A stretch of 64,000 nucleotides of DNA from contig NC_080042.1 in assembly GCF_012489685.1 (NCBI RefSeq), positions 81,158,983 to 81,222,982 on the forward strand. Reading direction: 5' to 3'. Below the pieces are notes generated by a model. It saw nothing but the letters and a program-made list of their open reading frames with translations, did not search any database and was not told the DNA's origin. The stretch comes from Lotus japonicus (lineage: Eukaryota; Streptophyta; Magnoliopsida; Fabales; Fabaceae). Position 1 is the stretch's first letter; each line of letters begins with the position of its first letter. The position numbers were made by a program, and so were the translations under genes. Below are positions 22,329 through 35,609 of the stretch, in pieces.

Positions 22329-25003
22329 ATGGAAGCAAGAGTTGAATTGAAGCAGAAGCAAGCTACTGGTTGTGTTGCACATCTAAGGCGAGCTTCACGT
22401 CCAACACTGTATCAACAACCATCACTTGCATCACCCACAAGCAAGGCTGTCGAAAAAATGAGGTTGGAAGATTATGAAAGCAAAAGGACAATTGTTGGTT
22501 CTCTTAGTGGACAATCCTTTCTTAAGTGTTATTTGAACTATAAGAATAGTGGAAGACCTAAACGTGTGATGTTCTACAATAATTGCGAATGGTTGGATTA
22601 TCCTAGAGATGTTGTTAACTTGGTTAAGAATGATTTTGAAATAAAAAATGCAGCGGTGGAAATAGAGTTAAATGGACGTGAACTTGTACTAGATTTTTTA
22701 CAAATGTGTCAGGTGGACTTGCAAACTGGTTTGCAACAACCAATAGCATGGATTGATGAGGCAGGGAGCTGCTTTTTCCCTGAAGCTTGTGTTGCTTTTG
22801 ATGGTAAATCTTATAACTTATGCGAACGTGAGGGTATGAACTTATGTATAAAAATTGAAGTGAATGGGGATGATGAATCTGAGTTGAGGGAGTGTAGTGA
22901 GGATCCCAACGTGTTAGTTAAGGATACTCAAGTGGAAATTGGAATAAGGATGATAGGATTGAGTTGTCAAAATGTTGGTGAATCCATTCTGCATAATAAA
23001 GTAGGTTCAGTTCCTTATGCTGAATATGTACAAGGAAAATTGGATTTGGATTGTGTACATAAGATATTCCTTAATGGAATGAGTAGTTTTGGCAATATTG
23101 ATTTCGAGATAGTGGAGGCATACCGTTGTTCAGGTGCATCAATGCAACAACGGATGGAGCTATTCTCGACTCAAGTAAAAATCACAAAAGAATTACATGG
23201 GGATGCAAATGTTCGATATGCTTGGCTTCCCTTTTCTAAAGGAGAATTATCTACAATGATGAAATGTGGACTTGGGCATTGTAGACTACGTGCAACCAAA
23301 TGCTCATACGGTGTTGGTATTCATCTTTCATCTGTTACTTGCCCTTATGTCAGGTTAGTTTTCAAATGACCAACTTTGATAATAAAAAAAATTTAAATGC
23401 TAACAATAAGATTAAAATTTTCCATGCTTGCAGTGCTCGTTATTGTGATATTGACGAAAATGGTGTTCGTCATTTGATTTTTTGTCACCTAATAATGGGG
23501 AACATGGAAGTTCTTCGTCCGGACATTGGCACCGCTACTAGTCAGTTTCAACCCAGCAACCCTGAATATGATACTGGAGTGGATGACATCAAATGCCCAA
23601 GATACTATGTTGTACGGAATATGAATATAAACACTCATATTTATCCAGAATTTGTTATTAGTTTTAAGGTCTCTGGGGATGCTGAAGGTAAAATACATTG
23701 TACCTCAATTTTTTTTATTTCCTTTTTTTGTCTGTTTGCTATTGACATATGTCTTCCTTGCAGAAATAAGTTGTAAAAGTTGATATTATACAATTAGTAC
23801 CACATGTGGGTTTATCAAAGACAAACTAATTGATATTTATGATCAATTGTTTCCATTTGGATGGAAAGTTAATAGAATATTTTGATATTAGAAAATAGGG
23901 TTTCATCCATAAATTGTTATCTCGTTGTGGTTGAGATCTCTTATATTTAACAATTGATGGCTTCACTATGTTTCAATGAAATAACCAACCTTCTATTTAG
24001 TGTTATTCCTTTCAAGAAAAAGTTTCTTCTTGATCACTAATACATGCTGCTTTGTTGCAGGTCATTTTTGTGGAACTCTGGTAGTGAATAATGACTTTGG
24101 TGCTAATTCCTCTGGGTCCAATTCGGCTAGTTATGGTTCTAGTGACCTATCAAACTCTTTAGTGGATAATGTAAGTTACTTTATATGAGTTTTCTATCTT
24201 TTGTTTTTCAAAGTTTTCTATGTTAAGGCAATGTTGTTATGGATTTTTAACCGTTGTTTTCATTTAAGTATGATTTTACCTTGTATTTTAAATATGATTT
24301 TTCCAGTTTAAATTTATCCGACGTTGTTGTTTTATTATAAAAAAATATAAGTAGTTAGTTCGATATACCTTTATTTTGTGGAAGAATTCATTGGTGAAGT
24401 TCCACCGTGGAACTAACAAATGTACTGCCATCTTTTAAGCATATGATCATTAAACATTTATTCTCTATGATTTGGTACATCTAATTCTTCTGATCATTCG
24501 TAAGGAATGTAGCTCTTTAACTCGCAACTGTTTTACTAACTAATTTTGTTCCATCTTTTGTGTAATGTGAGGTTGGTTGCTTGATAAACATCTTCAAGTG
24601 TTCATGTAAAACTTGTAGGAGTTTTCTCTTTTTTATAATTTTCTTCTAGGTTTAACTCCAACAATGTTCAGCTTTAATTAATGCATATTTGAATAACTTT
24701 TTTTTTTATTGTGGAACACACCTTAGGGAATAGCTACTAATGGGGTTGCAAGCACCAAAAAAGTTCCAACATCTCCTTGGCTACCCTTTTCCATACTTGT
24801 TTCTGCTATCATTGACAAGGCTCCTCCTAGTGATATGAGTCTTATCAAGGCACATTACGAACTATACAAGGTATATAAAATAGCTATGAATTTTACATGT
24901 CTATCTTCATTAATGAGATCTTTCTAATATGTCAGTCGTTATGGTCCAGGCAAAGCATATTTCTCGTGATGATTTTGTGAAGGAGTTGAGGTTGATAGTC
25001 TGA
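22329..25003 (+). CDS. SRO: RCD1/SRO-like protein (WWE, PARP-like, RST), shortened C-terminus
   Basis: Exons are 22329-23353, 23434-23687, 24061-24170, 24727-24870 and 24950-25003, all GT-AG with a continuous frame, giving 528 residues. WWE domain: about residues 62-150 (PKRVMFYNNCEWLDYP ... AWIDEAG). PARP-like domain: about 235-425 (DANVRYAWLPFSKGEL, YGVGIHLSS, CPYVSARYC, IMGNMEVLRP). The His of the PARP HYE triad is not evident at AWLP, as expected for the inactive SRO class. RST domain starts near TSPWLPF (about 474). The family scaffolds transcription factors in stress and hormone responses through RST. A TGA at 25001 follows KELRLIV and removes the last helix. Further on the frame would reach 25045, and exon 6 (25302) has a TAA at its third codon. 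The gene may still work, or may be in early decay. Confidence 0.88.
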
Positions 25004-25045
25004 GATAATCTATTGAGAGCTACAATAACAAGTTTTCAATTCCGG

Positions 25046-26190
25046 GTACAAAATCTCTTCTATGTTTTCCTAAAGATTTAATTTGACTTTGAATTCTTAT
25101 GCTTGTGAATGCCTTCCGATGTGGTTGTATATTTTGAGGGAAATACTTGTTAAGTATTATTATTTTTCTTTTTTTAAAAATGAATACCTGTTAAGTATTA
25201 TGCTATCATTTTTATTTGTTTAAGAAATAAATTGTGATATCTTATGTGCGGTCTTCTGTTATGTGCATATGTTTCTTAAATGTTTAATGGGCTGCTTGCA
25301 GCTACCATAAAATGCTGAATTGGAAGACTCAAATCAGAATGAAGTGTGAGACTGACTATCTATGAGAAGCTGGAGAACTTTGCACTACTAACTATTGTCA
25401 ACTTTTTGTTTGACAGTCAAAATTAAATTGTTTATTTTTTTATATCTTTTTGATAAGTTAAAGTAATGCATTAAAGGGAATATAAGGAGTACTCCAACCC
25501 ATCCTTACAATTAAATTGTAATTGTATTATCATAGGCAAATTGTTTTTCCGTTACCTTTTACTATCATTTATTTATACGTGGAACTTCATTAGTAGTATT
25601 TGTTTTGTATCTCATGTCTTCAAAATGAGTGCACTTTCTATTGGACTTGCATGTTGTATGTTGAAATTCATATGAAGGCCCCCAATAGGAACCTCTACAA
25701 TTAATGCCAAATGAGTGGCTTTGATCGCATGAAATTTTTATCTACTTGAGGGTTAGTCAAAAGGACTTTGGAGTTTCTCTTGTGCAATGTTGTTTGTGGC
25801 GCAATTAGGCTTGCAACAACTTCAGTTTCTCTTGTAATGGTTATAGGATAGGAATCTAATCTTTTCGCCTACTTAGGCTTATTTATGTTATCTCACACAA
25901 TTGTTGATTTAGCAGGTTGGTTAGTCCATGTACTAGGTTTGTGACCCCTTCTACTATCATCAATAATATTTGGATTTTCAAAAAAATTAAAATTATTTTG
26001 AAGCTCATTGAGTCTATTTAATAATGTACTTAATTCACTAAAAAATTTTAACTATAATTATAATGAAATTAATTCAAAAAAATTCATTTGAAAAACATAT
26101 CTAGCATTAAATAATAGTTTTACTACCATTAAATTTTTTATCATAATATTGAATATATTTTATTTAAAATATAAAAAAGTAGAAAGAAAA
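25046..26190 (+). other. SRO 3' region and a retroelement tail
   Basis: The relic of SRO exon 6 begins at 25302. 25780-25987 ends TCAATAATATTTGGATTTTC plus a short A run, like a LINE or SINE 3' end in plus orientation. No TSD was found. The rest is AT-rich with nothing recognised. Confidence 0.45.
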
Positions 26191-26194
26191 ATGT

Positions 26195-26312
26195 CATGAA
26201 GACTCTTTGGTCAGCCTATTGCCACTTATTGCGCTGATAGTAGGGCGGATGATTAGTCTCACGATTATAAACATATGAGAAAACCTCAATTAACACCAAA
26301 AAAAAAAAGTTA
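26195..26312 (+). mobile_element. Short poly(A)-tailed retroelement fragment
   Basis: GGCGGATGATTAGTCTCACG ... AACCTCAATTAACACC is followed by about ten A. GC content is clearly above that of the flanks. A SINE or a short LINE tail is most likely. No TSD was identified. Confidence 0.45.
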
Positions 26313-26765
26313 AATGTCATAAAAAATATATTATAAATGTTTTAAATTAATATGATTTTTAATATACTAAATTAGTAATGATTTAGTTTATGTATGCAAT
26401 GTATATAATAACTTGAGATACATTTCTAAATATTTCTTAAATAGTTATTATGAGTGAAGTTCTTTGTAATTTTAATTAATTTTTATGAAATTTTATTTTA
26501 AATAATTACTTTATAGAACGTCATATTAATTTATTTTTTCAATGTAATAATTCGATATAAATTTTAAAATATATCTCATGATGATTATTTATAAATTACT
26601 TTTTTTTAAGTTTAATTTTTTAATGAATGATGTACCGTCTTTATTCATGATTAATGAATGAGAAGTTGAGTTCAAAAAATGAATGAGAGGTTGTGTGTCA
26701 AAAAGTTTATTTTTTAATAAATTATTTTATAAATAAGCACTCTCTAAAAAGTCCTTTTTAAGTTT

Positions 26766-28700
26766 TCGAAACCCGAGCTTAGTCCCGAACACAGTGTCTA
26801 CCAGAGCCCGCTTCAGCCCATAGAGGTCACCATCGGAGCTTCGGTAGGAGTAGCTGGAGTTCCATTACCGGCGTCGACGTAGCCACCGACGTCGACGTAG
26901 CCACCGGTGCCTGCTCTCGTTGCTACTCCTCCCCATTCGTCCTCATCCTTGGGAGGGACCACATCGGGAAGCTTCGGGGTTGACGATGCTTCGGGCTCAG
27001 GCTCAGGCTGGAGCTTTTGCCCCACTCATTGGAGATATTGGCGGAGGCCTTGTCGGCGTCGCCGGCGGCGGAGGCGATGAAGGGAATCTGAGAGTGTGGG
27101 GAGAAAGAGAGGGTTGTAAATTGTTGACCCGGGGATATAAGGGTATTTTTGTGGGTCTTTTATTTTATTTTTAATTTATTTTCTGAGTTTTAATTAGTTT
27201 TTATGATATTTTTAAGTAATTTTCGGATTTTTAATTATTTTAGGATTTTAGGATTTTTTATTATGATTTAGTAGATTTTAGTAGTTTTTATCTTATCATT
27301 AATTAGTACTTTTTAAATTATAGATTTAGTTAGGATTTAAGTTGTTTATTTTTGAATTATTATCTTTTTAGTATTTGATTTTGATTTATCTTGTTATTTT
27401 ATTTAGGATTTTCGGAATAAAAAGAAAAGAAGAAATCAGGAAAAATGATCTGATCCGGTGCTGGTGGTCCACGTGAGCTCCCATACACATGCAGGAAATT
27501 GTTGGCTGATGTTTCCCTCCACGCCATGTGGCGCGATCTTGGCACAGGCCCAGCGTAAGACTGTTGTGCGAGAAGCACTAGATTCCACCATTTAAACCTT
27601 GGTCCAACCAGAACTTGACACGTGACAAATTCCTTTTGTGATTGGTTTGAATAAAGAGTCAGTGATTGCAGACGGAAATAATTAAAGAAACAGAAGGGAG
27701 ATAACGAGGGAGGATCATATATATATATTGAACGTTATTTTATTTTTTAGGAGGTTTTTGGTGATTGGAATTGAGCACAGACTTCTTAGGGTTTTGAGAG
27801 CTTTTGCAAGGTTTCTCCTGGAGATTTTAGGTGCTATTTTCTTTCTCTTTAATTCTTGATTATGGTCATGCTTGGCTAAACTTCTTTTAGTACTTGGGAT
27901 GCGGATCCTTTTTAGGATTATGTTTTGATTCGAATCTTTGCTTCATATGAATTTTATTTATTAATCTACGTAGTTGTTTCAATTTATCTTGATTATACTT
28001 GAATCCATGCGAGTAATTTACTGATTCTTATGAGAACGGAAGTTGATTAGGAATTAGAGAAACAAGGAAACAATTAGATTAGGCGTTCCTACTGCTTGAT
28101 TCAAGAGTAGAACCTAATTGCGTTGGCTATTTTAAATAGAACTTAATCTTCAATTCCCTGGTCTAGGTGCTCGTAAAACAGACTTAGTAATTGAATTGAA
28201 AGTCTAGGGCGTGTGAGTTATCAACATCTTAGAACATAGGCTAAATCGCCGTAGAGGAGTTTATTAAATTCATATGAACATTGTTAGAATAAAGGCATAA
28301 GCCGAATATGTGAAACAGGATCCAAGTACTATCTTTCTCATCTGATTTCATAAACTATTTGATTTTCGCTTTTACTTTTTATTAGTGATTGTTACAATCT
28401 TCAAAATCCTTAAAATTGGTTTTTATTTTCATAATCTAAATACTATAAGTTAATATAATTAGTATTGAATCACAATCCTCGAGGGATCGATAACTTATTA
28501 CTACGGGCAACTTTGTACACTTGCAAAGGTGCTATCATAAATGAAGAGAGGAGGCAGAGAAGGGTTTAGGATTAGGGTTTTGGGAGAAGAGGAAAGGGAT
28601 GCGGTGTGTGGCGGAGGAAAGGAGAGCCATCGGAATTGGAATGGTGGCGACGCTGGAACAAAGAATCTGAGCTACCTTTTCAGTGGTACTAAAAAAACAG
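26766..28700 (-). pseudogene. Truncated fibrillin exon-1 pseudogene, split by a solo LTR
   Basis: 26766-27116 plus 28543-28630 match exon 1 of the 13460-16736 gene, from the ATG region down to FGTELGFR. The homology continues upstream through its promoter (28641-29030). Exons 2 and 3 are missing: the match stops at CGAAACCCGAGC. The copy has several indels, including loss of part of the acidic linker and a duplicated GACGTAGCCACC phrase. A solo LTR sits near the codons of the transit peptide. It cannot encode a working protein. Confidence 0.9.
27122..28537. mobile_element. Solo LTR (1416 bp) with TSD TAAAT
   Basis: The ends are TGTTGACCCGGGG and GGTGCTATCA. The 5-bp repeat TAAAT is at 27117-27121 and 28538-28542. 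Only one LTR and no internal region are present, the product of recombination between two LTRs. The start motif TGxTGACCCGGG is shared with the solo LTR at 33861-35609. The clade is uncertain; its length and end sequence would suit an Athila/Tat-type Ty3 element. Confidence 0.9.
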
Positions 28701-28884
28701 CATTTTTGCTGTTTTAATAAATTAATTTGAAAATTATATAATCAATTTGTTGAAACATTTATGCTTAATTATACTTTAAGTCCCCTAGCATGATGTTTGA
28801 GTGGTTTTGGTCTCCCACATTTTGTAGCTTGATTTAAGTCCTCTAACTTTTTTGACAAAAAATTGATCCTTTTATTAAATTTTC

Positions 28885-29204
28885 ATTCAATAACATAGGA
28901 GACATTTGTTGGTTAATAAAAGTAGGGTGAGAGATGATGTTTCAATTCAAGATAGGAAAACCTTAACCGTAAGATCCAAATAACATTTACAATAGACATA
29001 CATGTATGATTTATCTCACATCAAAGTAGTGAAGCTCAAACTTAAAACATATCAAATATGAGAGACTATACTTTGCTCGACCAACTAAGAAATAAAGAAT
29101 TTGTAGCATGTCTCTTGGAAAAACTATAATTCTCATTAGAAAAAATATACATCTATGACATTTTAAAACATGTTATTTATTGAATTCTACACTTACCAAA
29201 TAGT
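28885..29204. other. Paralogous flank of the fibrillin duplication
   Basis: 28890-29030 matches 17740-17880 (GTAGGGTGAGAGATGATG, then ACATTTACAATAGACATACATG). The SINE and Mutator-like insertions of the first copy are absent here. After 29040 nothing is recognised. Confidence 0.65.
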
Positions 29205-30839
29205 TCTTCTTTTATTTTTAAGGTGAGAAACTGAAATTATTAAAGATGAAACTAGAACATTATTAAGGTTTTGAGCCGGTAAAGCTCCAAGCTCAAAAGG
29301 TCCTTCCGTTATCCAAACATTATTAAGATAAGAGTAGATAGTCTAAGATATAAATCAATTGGTTACTTACACTTTCTCCTAACAAAGAAAACATAAATCT
29401 CAAGAAATGCACTAGAGCTAAGTCAACAATCCCTTACAATAGTATGGAAATGGGAAGGAGGGTTGATTCTTGACTTTCACGGGGAATTTGACAATCTGTC
29501 TCAAATAAAACTCTAAAAAAACCCAGGCCATGGCAAATGTTCTTTGCCCACCTTAAACACAATACCTCGACAACTTAACCACAAAAGGAAGATGTTGCGG
29601 CCAAAAGAGCTCCATTTTCGTCATGCACTGCCATCCCATAACTCGCACATCTTCCATCAATGAAAGTTGCATCTATGTTGACCTTTGCCCATACCATTGG
29701 ACTCTTGGACCATGGAGGAAGAGGCGTAGAAGTCTGCTGCACGTGTGCCCTCAAAACCATTTGTGTCGATTCAACTTTCCGGAGGGATGACAGTAGCAAA
29801 AATTTGCAATGTCATATCACCGAAGCTTCAAGGAAAAGAGACAAGTGCATGAAGGATGGTTTCCTCAACACCAGCAAAAGTTGGGCAAATAGAATTTGCC
29901 ACCAGGCCGCGAAGATGTAAAATAGTCCTCACGGGTAACACGTCTTTGCACAAATGCCACAAAACATAAAGGCACATGGAAGCTCCGTAGGTGGCAAACC
30001 AGACATAAAACATCTTGGACTCTCCGAACCGAGAGGGGAATGGACAAAATATCATTTCAACAAACTAATCAGAAACATGGGAAATATAAGGCTAGTGTTC
30101 CAAGCCTTTATGTCTTGTGTAACGCCCCAATTTCTATTTCTCAACTGAGGAATCACATTAGTAACCTAACAAAGTCTAAGGACTATTCTGAAATCCCTAA
30201 AATCCAAGGGAATTTTTTTCTGAAAAGCAACTAAACACTTCAGCTAAAAGGTTGGAAACATCTCATAAATTTATTTAAATAACCTGTTTCCCTACATAAT
30301 AATACCTAGAGTAGTTCACAACACCATAAACGGGGTTCCAAAATAAGTACGCTCACTTAGACAAGTGGCGAAAATAAGGTTTAAACAACAGAGTTTTCAG
30401 ATGGAGGAAGAAACTCAGACATAGTCCACCAAAATGGAGAAGCAACTGCTTCATCCACCTTTACTCGACCGCCCACGGTCACGGTCTCCAACTCGAACAG
30501 CTAAACTTCAGCGGAAGGCTCTCCATCGCCTAATAGCGTTAAGCGCCCAAACAACAAGTAGCAAATAGAAAGGGTTAACTCCATGCAATTACCACATAAT
30601 AAAGAGAAAAGCATGTTATTCAAATCTAATACATGCCATGGTAAGTAAGCTACCAATTTAACTCAGGATAGATGACAACTCATCCTATCGATCATGAAAT
30701 TGAATCATATATTTAACAGAATTAAACATATCAGCAAAATCAACGATATGGTTTTAAAACAGATACCAACAAAACTTAACAACATAAACTAAATCATAAA
30801 TCAATAACTTAACAGCATAGGTTAATTCAGATAACAATA

Positions 30840-31095
30840 ACTTCAACAATATAACATCAAATCAGATATCAATAATCCTTAACAATATAACGACAAATCA
30901 GATATCAATAATCCTCAACAATATAACAATAAATCAGATATCAATAATCCTCAACAATATAACATACAATCAGATATCAATAATCCTCAACAATATAACA
31001 TCAAATCAGATATCAATAATCCTCAACAATATAACAACAAATCAGATATCAATAATCCTCAACAATATAAATCAAATCAGGTATCGACAATCCTC
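30840..31095. repeat. Tandem array of about 36 bp, seven copies, in the solo LTR
   Basis: The unit contains AATCAGATATCAATAATCC followed by TCAACAATATAAC. Copies are regular, with single-base changes, and the last ones are shorter (near 31060-31095). Confidence 0.88.
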
Positions 31096-31115
31096 AACAA
31101 TATCAATCAAACAAT

Positions 31116-31735
31116 AACGTCTCGCAAGACGGGACAGTCCTGTGAAAATATACACTCCATTATCACTAAGTAACGCCTCGAAGGGCGGGATAGTCATGTG
31201 AAAATATCCACTCCACTACCACTTGATAACGTCTCGAAAGATGGGACAGTTCTGCGAAAATATCCATTCCACTGTCACTAAGTAACGCCTCGAAGGACAG
31301 GATAGTCATGTGAAAATATTCACTCCACTACCACTAAGTAACGTCTCGAAAGACGGGATAGTCATGTGAAATATCCACTCCACTACCACTTGAAAACGTC
31401 TCGCAAGACGGGACAGTCCTGTGAAAATATCCACTCCACTGTCACTAAGTAACGCCTCGAAGGACGGGATAGTCATGTGAAAATATCCACTCTACTACCA
31501 CTTGATAACGTCTCGCAAGACGGGACAATCACGCGGGACCACACCCACCTCATCTCCACTTAGCGCCACTACGGACGGGACAATCGCGTGGGATCACACC
31601 CACCTCATCGCCACTTTAGAACATCTCGAAAGATGGGACAATCCCGCGGGACCACACCCACCTCATTGCCACTTTATAACGCCTCGAAAGACGGGACAAT
31701 TCCGTGGGACAAACCCACCTCATCGCCACTTCAAG
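31116..31735. repeat. Tandem array of about 56 bp, eleven copies, in the solo LTR
   Basis: Copies begin near 31116, 31172, 31227, 31283, 31339, 31394, 31451, 31507, 31562, 31619 and 31677. Each has a form of AACGTCTCGAAAGACGGGA followed by CAGTC and a CCACTCCACTA-like end. Two types (AACGTCTCG and AACGCCTCG) largely alternate in the first eight copies, suggesting duplication of a two-copy block. Confidence 0.9.
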
Positions 31736-33860
31736 CAAACTAAAACATCTCATCCAACTCAGTGGTCACTCAAACAACAATCTCAAATTCAATAATCAAT
31801 TCAACATAATCACATGTTATTCATATTATCAACAAACATACGTCTCATCAAAATGCATACTAACTCAGCTCACTATTTCAACATAACAACAATCAAGGTA
31901 TCAACAATAACCATGTCTTATCCCCTAGAAAGCAGTAGTGACAGAAACCAGTAAACGGCCGAAGCCTCTCAGAAAACAGAGACACATGTCTCAATAAGTT
32001 CACTCGGCCAAAGCCTCTAGAAAACATTTTCCCTGTTCAACATATTAATCATAATCATCTGCCAATCAATATAAACATCTTCATCTCAAACGCATGCGGG
32101 GCGATTTAAACATGCAAGACTCAAAGACGCTCTAAAACTGAGTTACCCTTACCTTCGTGAGTAGAAGTTGTGCATGGAAGTTGTGAACCTAGAACAAGGA
32201 AACACAATCATCAATACAAGCCTCACTAGGAGCAACACGATCTAATAATACTAATCGAAATCGTAAAGAAAGCTTTTAAAGCTTCAGAGTTCACATTTGG
32301 GCACGAATGGACAACGGAGACTTCGTTCGCTAAAACGAGCATAACTCGAGCTACAGAACTCGGAATGACACGAAACCAGAGCCAAAATTTCGACAATCGA
32401 AAGAGCTACGCTATAGCTCAGGTCATAGAGACCCAAAAATTATTTTTGTACACGGTACCCTAACAAATAGGTTTCGGCCACTCTCAAAAATAGGGTTTCC
32501 GAACTTTTTCTACGATCTAATTTAATTCCTAGGTATTCTTAGGCGATATCTAGGCCAGGGAAACTCTTAGAAAAATTATCGGATTGAAAACTAGAACAAG
32601 GGTATTTTGGTCAAGATTTTTAGCTCGGAAACTCAAAATCAGAATTTCGAAAAACAAATTAGATGGGGTCGACATCAACGACGATTGTGACGACTAATCC
32701 TACTAGCGCTAAGCTCAGTCGAGAGTTTTAAGTCTAAAGGGCGAAGCTTTGGTCAAAAATGGGTTTTTCAAGCAGAATTGAAACTCGGCGGCAATTCGGC
32801 GAGATTCGGTGAAATGTAATCCGCTAAACATGCTCTTGGGCACGCAGAGAATAAGTTTAGATAGAGAGATCGAGTTATTTGGACAGTTTTACAAAAAGCT
32901 CAAAACTTTGAGCACAGAAAGACATAGAGAAAAGCGACAGAATTTATGATCAGAGGTAAGGAAAAGCATCAGTACCTCGAGGCGCGTATAGCAACTGTCA
33001 GTGAGACGATCAGGCAAGAAATGACGAAAATCTTTTCTCCTCCCTTCTCCTCCAAGCTCGCGGCTTCAACAATGGCAATGGTGGAGTTTTTTATTTTTTT
33101 CCACCTATTTATAGGTGATGGAAAATGCGGGAAAATGAAAATTTCGAGATTCTGATTTTTCCTGCGCATTCCACTGTGAATTCTAAGATAGGTTCTGACG
33201 ACAGAATTCCAGAACTCGAAACAGGTTTCTTGGAATTTAAGCAAACGACTCGCTAACGGTGTTAATCGGTTTAACCCGAAAAGTTGCTTTTTGTAGTAGA
33301 TGTCGGAAGAGAAAACTTCCTTCTGAAGAAAGATTAGAAACATCGAAGGAAATGGGTGTATGCGTGTGGAATCTTCGTTTGAAGCTCCGAATAGAAAAAG
33401 TCTTCATCAACCGTTTATTCTAGGTTCCTTGAGCTATCAGGGCTTTAGTTTCGGCAAACCTCCGAGAACTAGAATCGGACGTTCGTACATTCCAGGGTTT
33501 CGTATCGAAACGCTTGTCGGGGAAAGGAATAAGAGAAATTCTTATAATCCTCTGAATATTTTTGAATTCCGCTTCTACAGTGCTTTAAGAGCGGATTAGC
33601 CTTTTACTAACGCTTTCGCCCTAAGGCGGAAGTGAATAAAGCTCGTGTTATAACCTATAGCGACTATATAACTATTCTTAACCATTTCCTGAACTTTCTT
33701 CTTCATAACGCTAATCCAAACATTAGACACGAGTCAAGTTCCTCTCACGCTTACACATAATCCTATGCGTGAGTTGGAAATTAATTATTTATTTAATTCT
33801 AAAATCTTGGGTCTTACATCTTGCAAAAAAGGATCATAAACAAAAATCAACTTGGGTTGC

Positions 33861-35609
33861 TGATGACCCGGGATTTAAGGCTATTTTTCTAGTTTATTTG
33901 CTTGCATTTTAATATATTAATTAAGATATTTTAGTCATTTTAGGACACTTTAGGCTTATTTCATGCATTTTAATATTTTTATTTAGTTTTAGTATTTTTC
34001 TACATTTTATATTATTTTTCTAGATTTTATTAGGATTTAAATTAGCTTTATATTCTATTTAATTATTATTAGGATTTATTTACTTTAATTTAGGATGAGA
34101 TAAGTTTATTTTAAGGTGTTATCTTATTTTTATCTCTTATATATTTTTATTTGCTTTATTTTAGGAGGTGATGTGGAGAAAAATAGAAAAAATCCAAGAA
34201 ATAAGGAGAAATTCGTACCTGGCATCTTTCCCAACGGACGAAACCGCTGCAATAGCACCAGATTTCACCTGCTGTTTAATGTAGCGAAAATCAAACCGCC
34301 GCGAAAGAACCTGACGGACCAGAACGAAAAAATTACTATAAATTCCGTTTTTGACATACTTTTTGGGATCTTTTTCATTTTTCTTTTCTCCAAAATCAAA
34401 TAAAAAACCTTTGGAAGACTTGGAGGCAATTTCTTGGTGGAGAGGAAGGCTAGGCCCTTGAGGGCCGGTGTCAGGGCCATGGAGGAGGTGACAGCTTCTC
34501 CGGATGTCCATGACTCCGTTCTATTTTGGGTTTTGCTTTTCTTTTTACCTATTTTATTGTTTTGACTATCTTTTAGTATTTGGGATGACTTTATTTGATT
34601 TTCTTTCTTGTTCAATATACTTTTATGCAATTATAAGTATGAATTTTCATTATTTGGTGTTTCTCTCTATGATTAATGCTTCAATTGGTTAATTGGTGTT
34701 CTAAAGAGTTTATATTAATTCATAAATAGATTGGAAAATTGATATGAATTGATGTAGGCTTAGTTCATAGAAAGGGGAAAAATTCCTATGTCTTAGGTTA
34801 TTGATTCTCTTTGCGCGTTCATGTATCTTTTACCAATAAGATGATTTTTAGGATTTGCATGACAATTGAAAAGTTGGTGTGAGTTTAGTTAATGAGAGAA
34901 ACCACTCTTGCATCAGTCATCTTAAGAAAGACATGTCTTAGGTAGGGTTGAGGTTTTCTAGGTGACAATAGGAGACATTAACTCTTAGGTATGAATATCA
35001 TGAGTTGGAAAAGAGGTCTAAACCGAGTGACTAGTCGGGATACTCACCTCTCTAGGATATGATTATCTAGTAGGAACTATTAGGATTTCTTGAGTGACAG
35101 TCAGAGATTCTATCCACTAGGACATGAACTTCTTAGGTTAGGAACAGAGCTTGGGAATGTCTTATCGAGTATGTATGTGCTATAATGCTCCTTTATGATC
35201 ACTAGGACTTAAGGAATTAAGGCTAGGTTCTTAATTGGTAGATTCACTTAGCTAAGAAATTAGTAGGTGAATAACTCTTATCGGCATCTTAAATGTTAAG
35301 TTCATCTTATAAGAGTATATTGGTTGAGAATAAGTTGTAAATCAATGAACTCATTTTCCAAATACATTTTCTTCTTTGTTTGCCTCCGTGAAACTTCTTT
35401 TATCGCTTTAATTATAGTTTTTCCTCAATTTAAATAAAACACATATTATGTTTAAACTGTTCAAACAATGTTTAGCTGGTGAAATTAATACGTAGCAACA
35501 CAATCCCTGTGGAGACGACAAAACCCGATACTATACTACGATTGAGTCTTGAAAGGGATTTGATAGTAGTAAGTTGAGGAAAACCTCTTCATTAAATATC
35601 CTTTCATCA
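33861..35609. mobile_element. Solo LTR (1749 bp) with TSD GTTGC
   Basis: The ends are TGATGACCCGGG and CCTTTCATCA. GTTGC occurs at 33856-33860 and 35610-35614. The start matches the solo LTR at 27122-28537. Near its 3' end it has AATCCCTGTGGAGACGAC, a phrase common near LTR ends of plant Ty3 elements. No internal region is present. Confidence 0.9.

Larger units (their letters stand above)
30118..33818 (-). mobile_element. Solo LTR (3701 bp) of the Tekay-like family, TSD TCTTG
   Basis: On the minus strand it starts TGTAAGACCCAAG and ends GGGGCGTTACA, like the LTR at 2256-6388. TCTTG flanks it at 30113-30117 and 33819-33823. There is no internal domain and no second LTR. It shares blocks with the 2256-6388 LTR but differs in its tandem arrays and lacks an evident counterpart of the 230-codon frame. 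Confidence 0.93.

Noticed and set aside
30840..31735. CRISPR-like array
   Set aside because: The repeats are directly adjacent without unique spacers, inside a plant LTR; it is a minisatellite.
31502..31795. Repetitive frame with recurring DGTIAWDHTHL-type phrases
   Set aside because: It is the translation of the 56-bp LTR minisatellite.
33360..33599. Plus-strand 79-codon frame near 33.4 kb
   Set aside because: It lies wholly inside the solo LTR on the antisense strand; no conserved motif.
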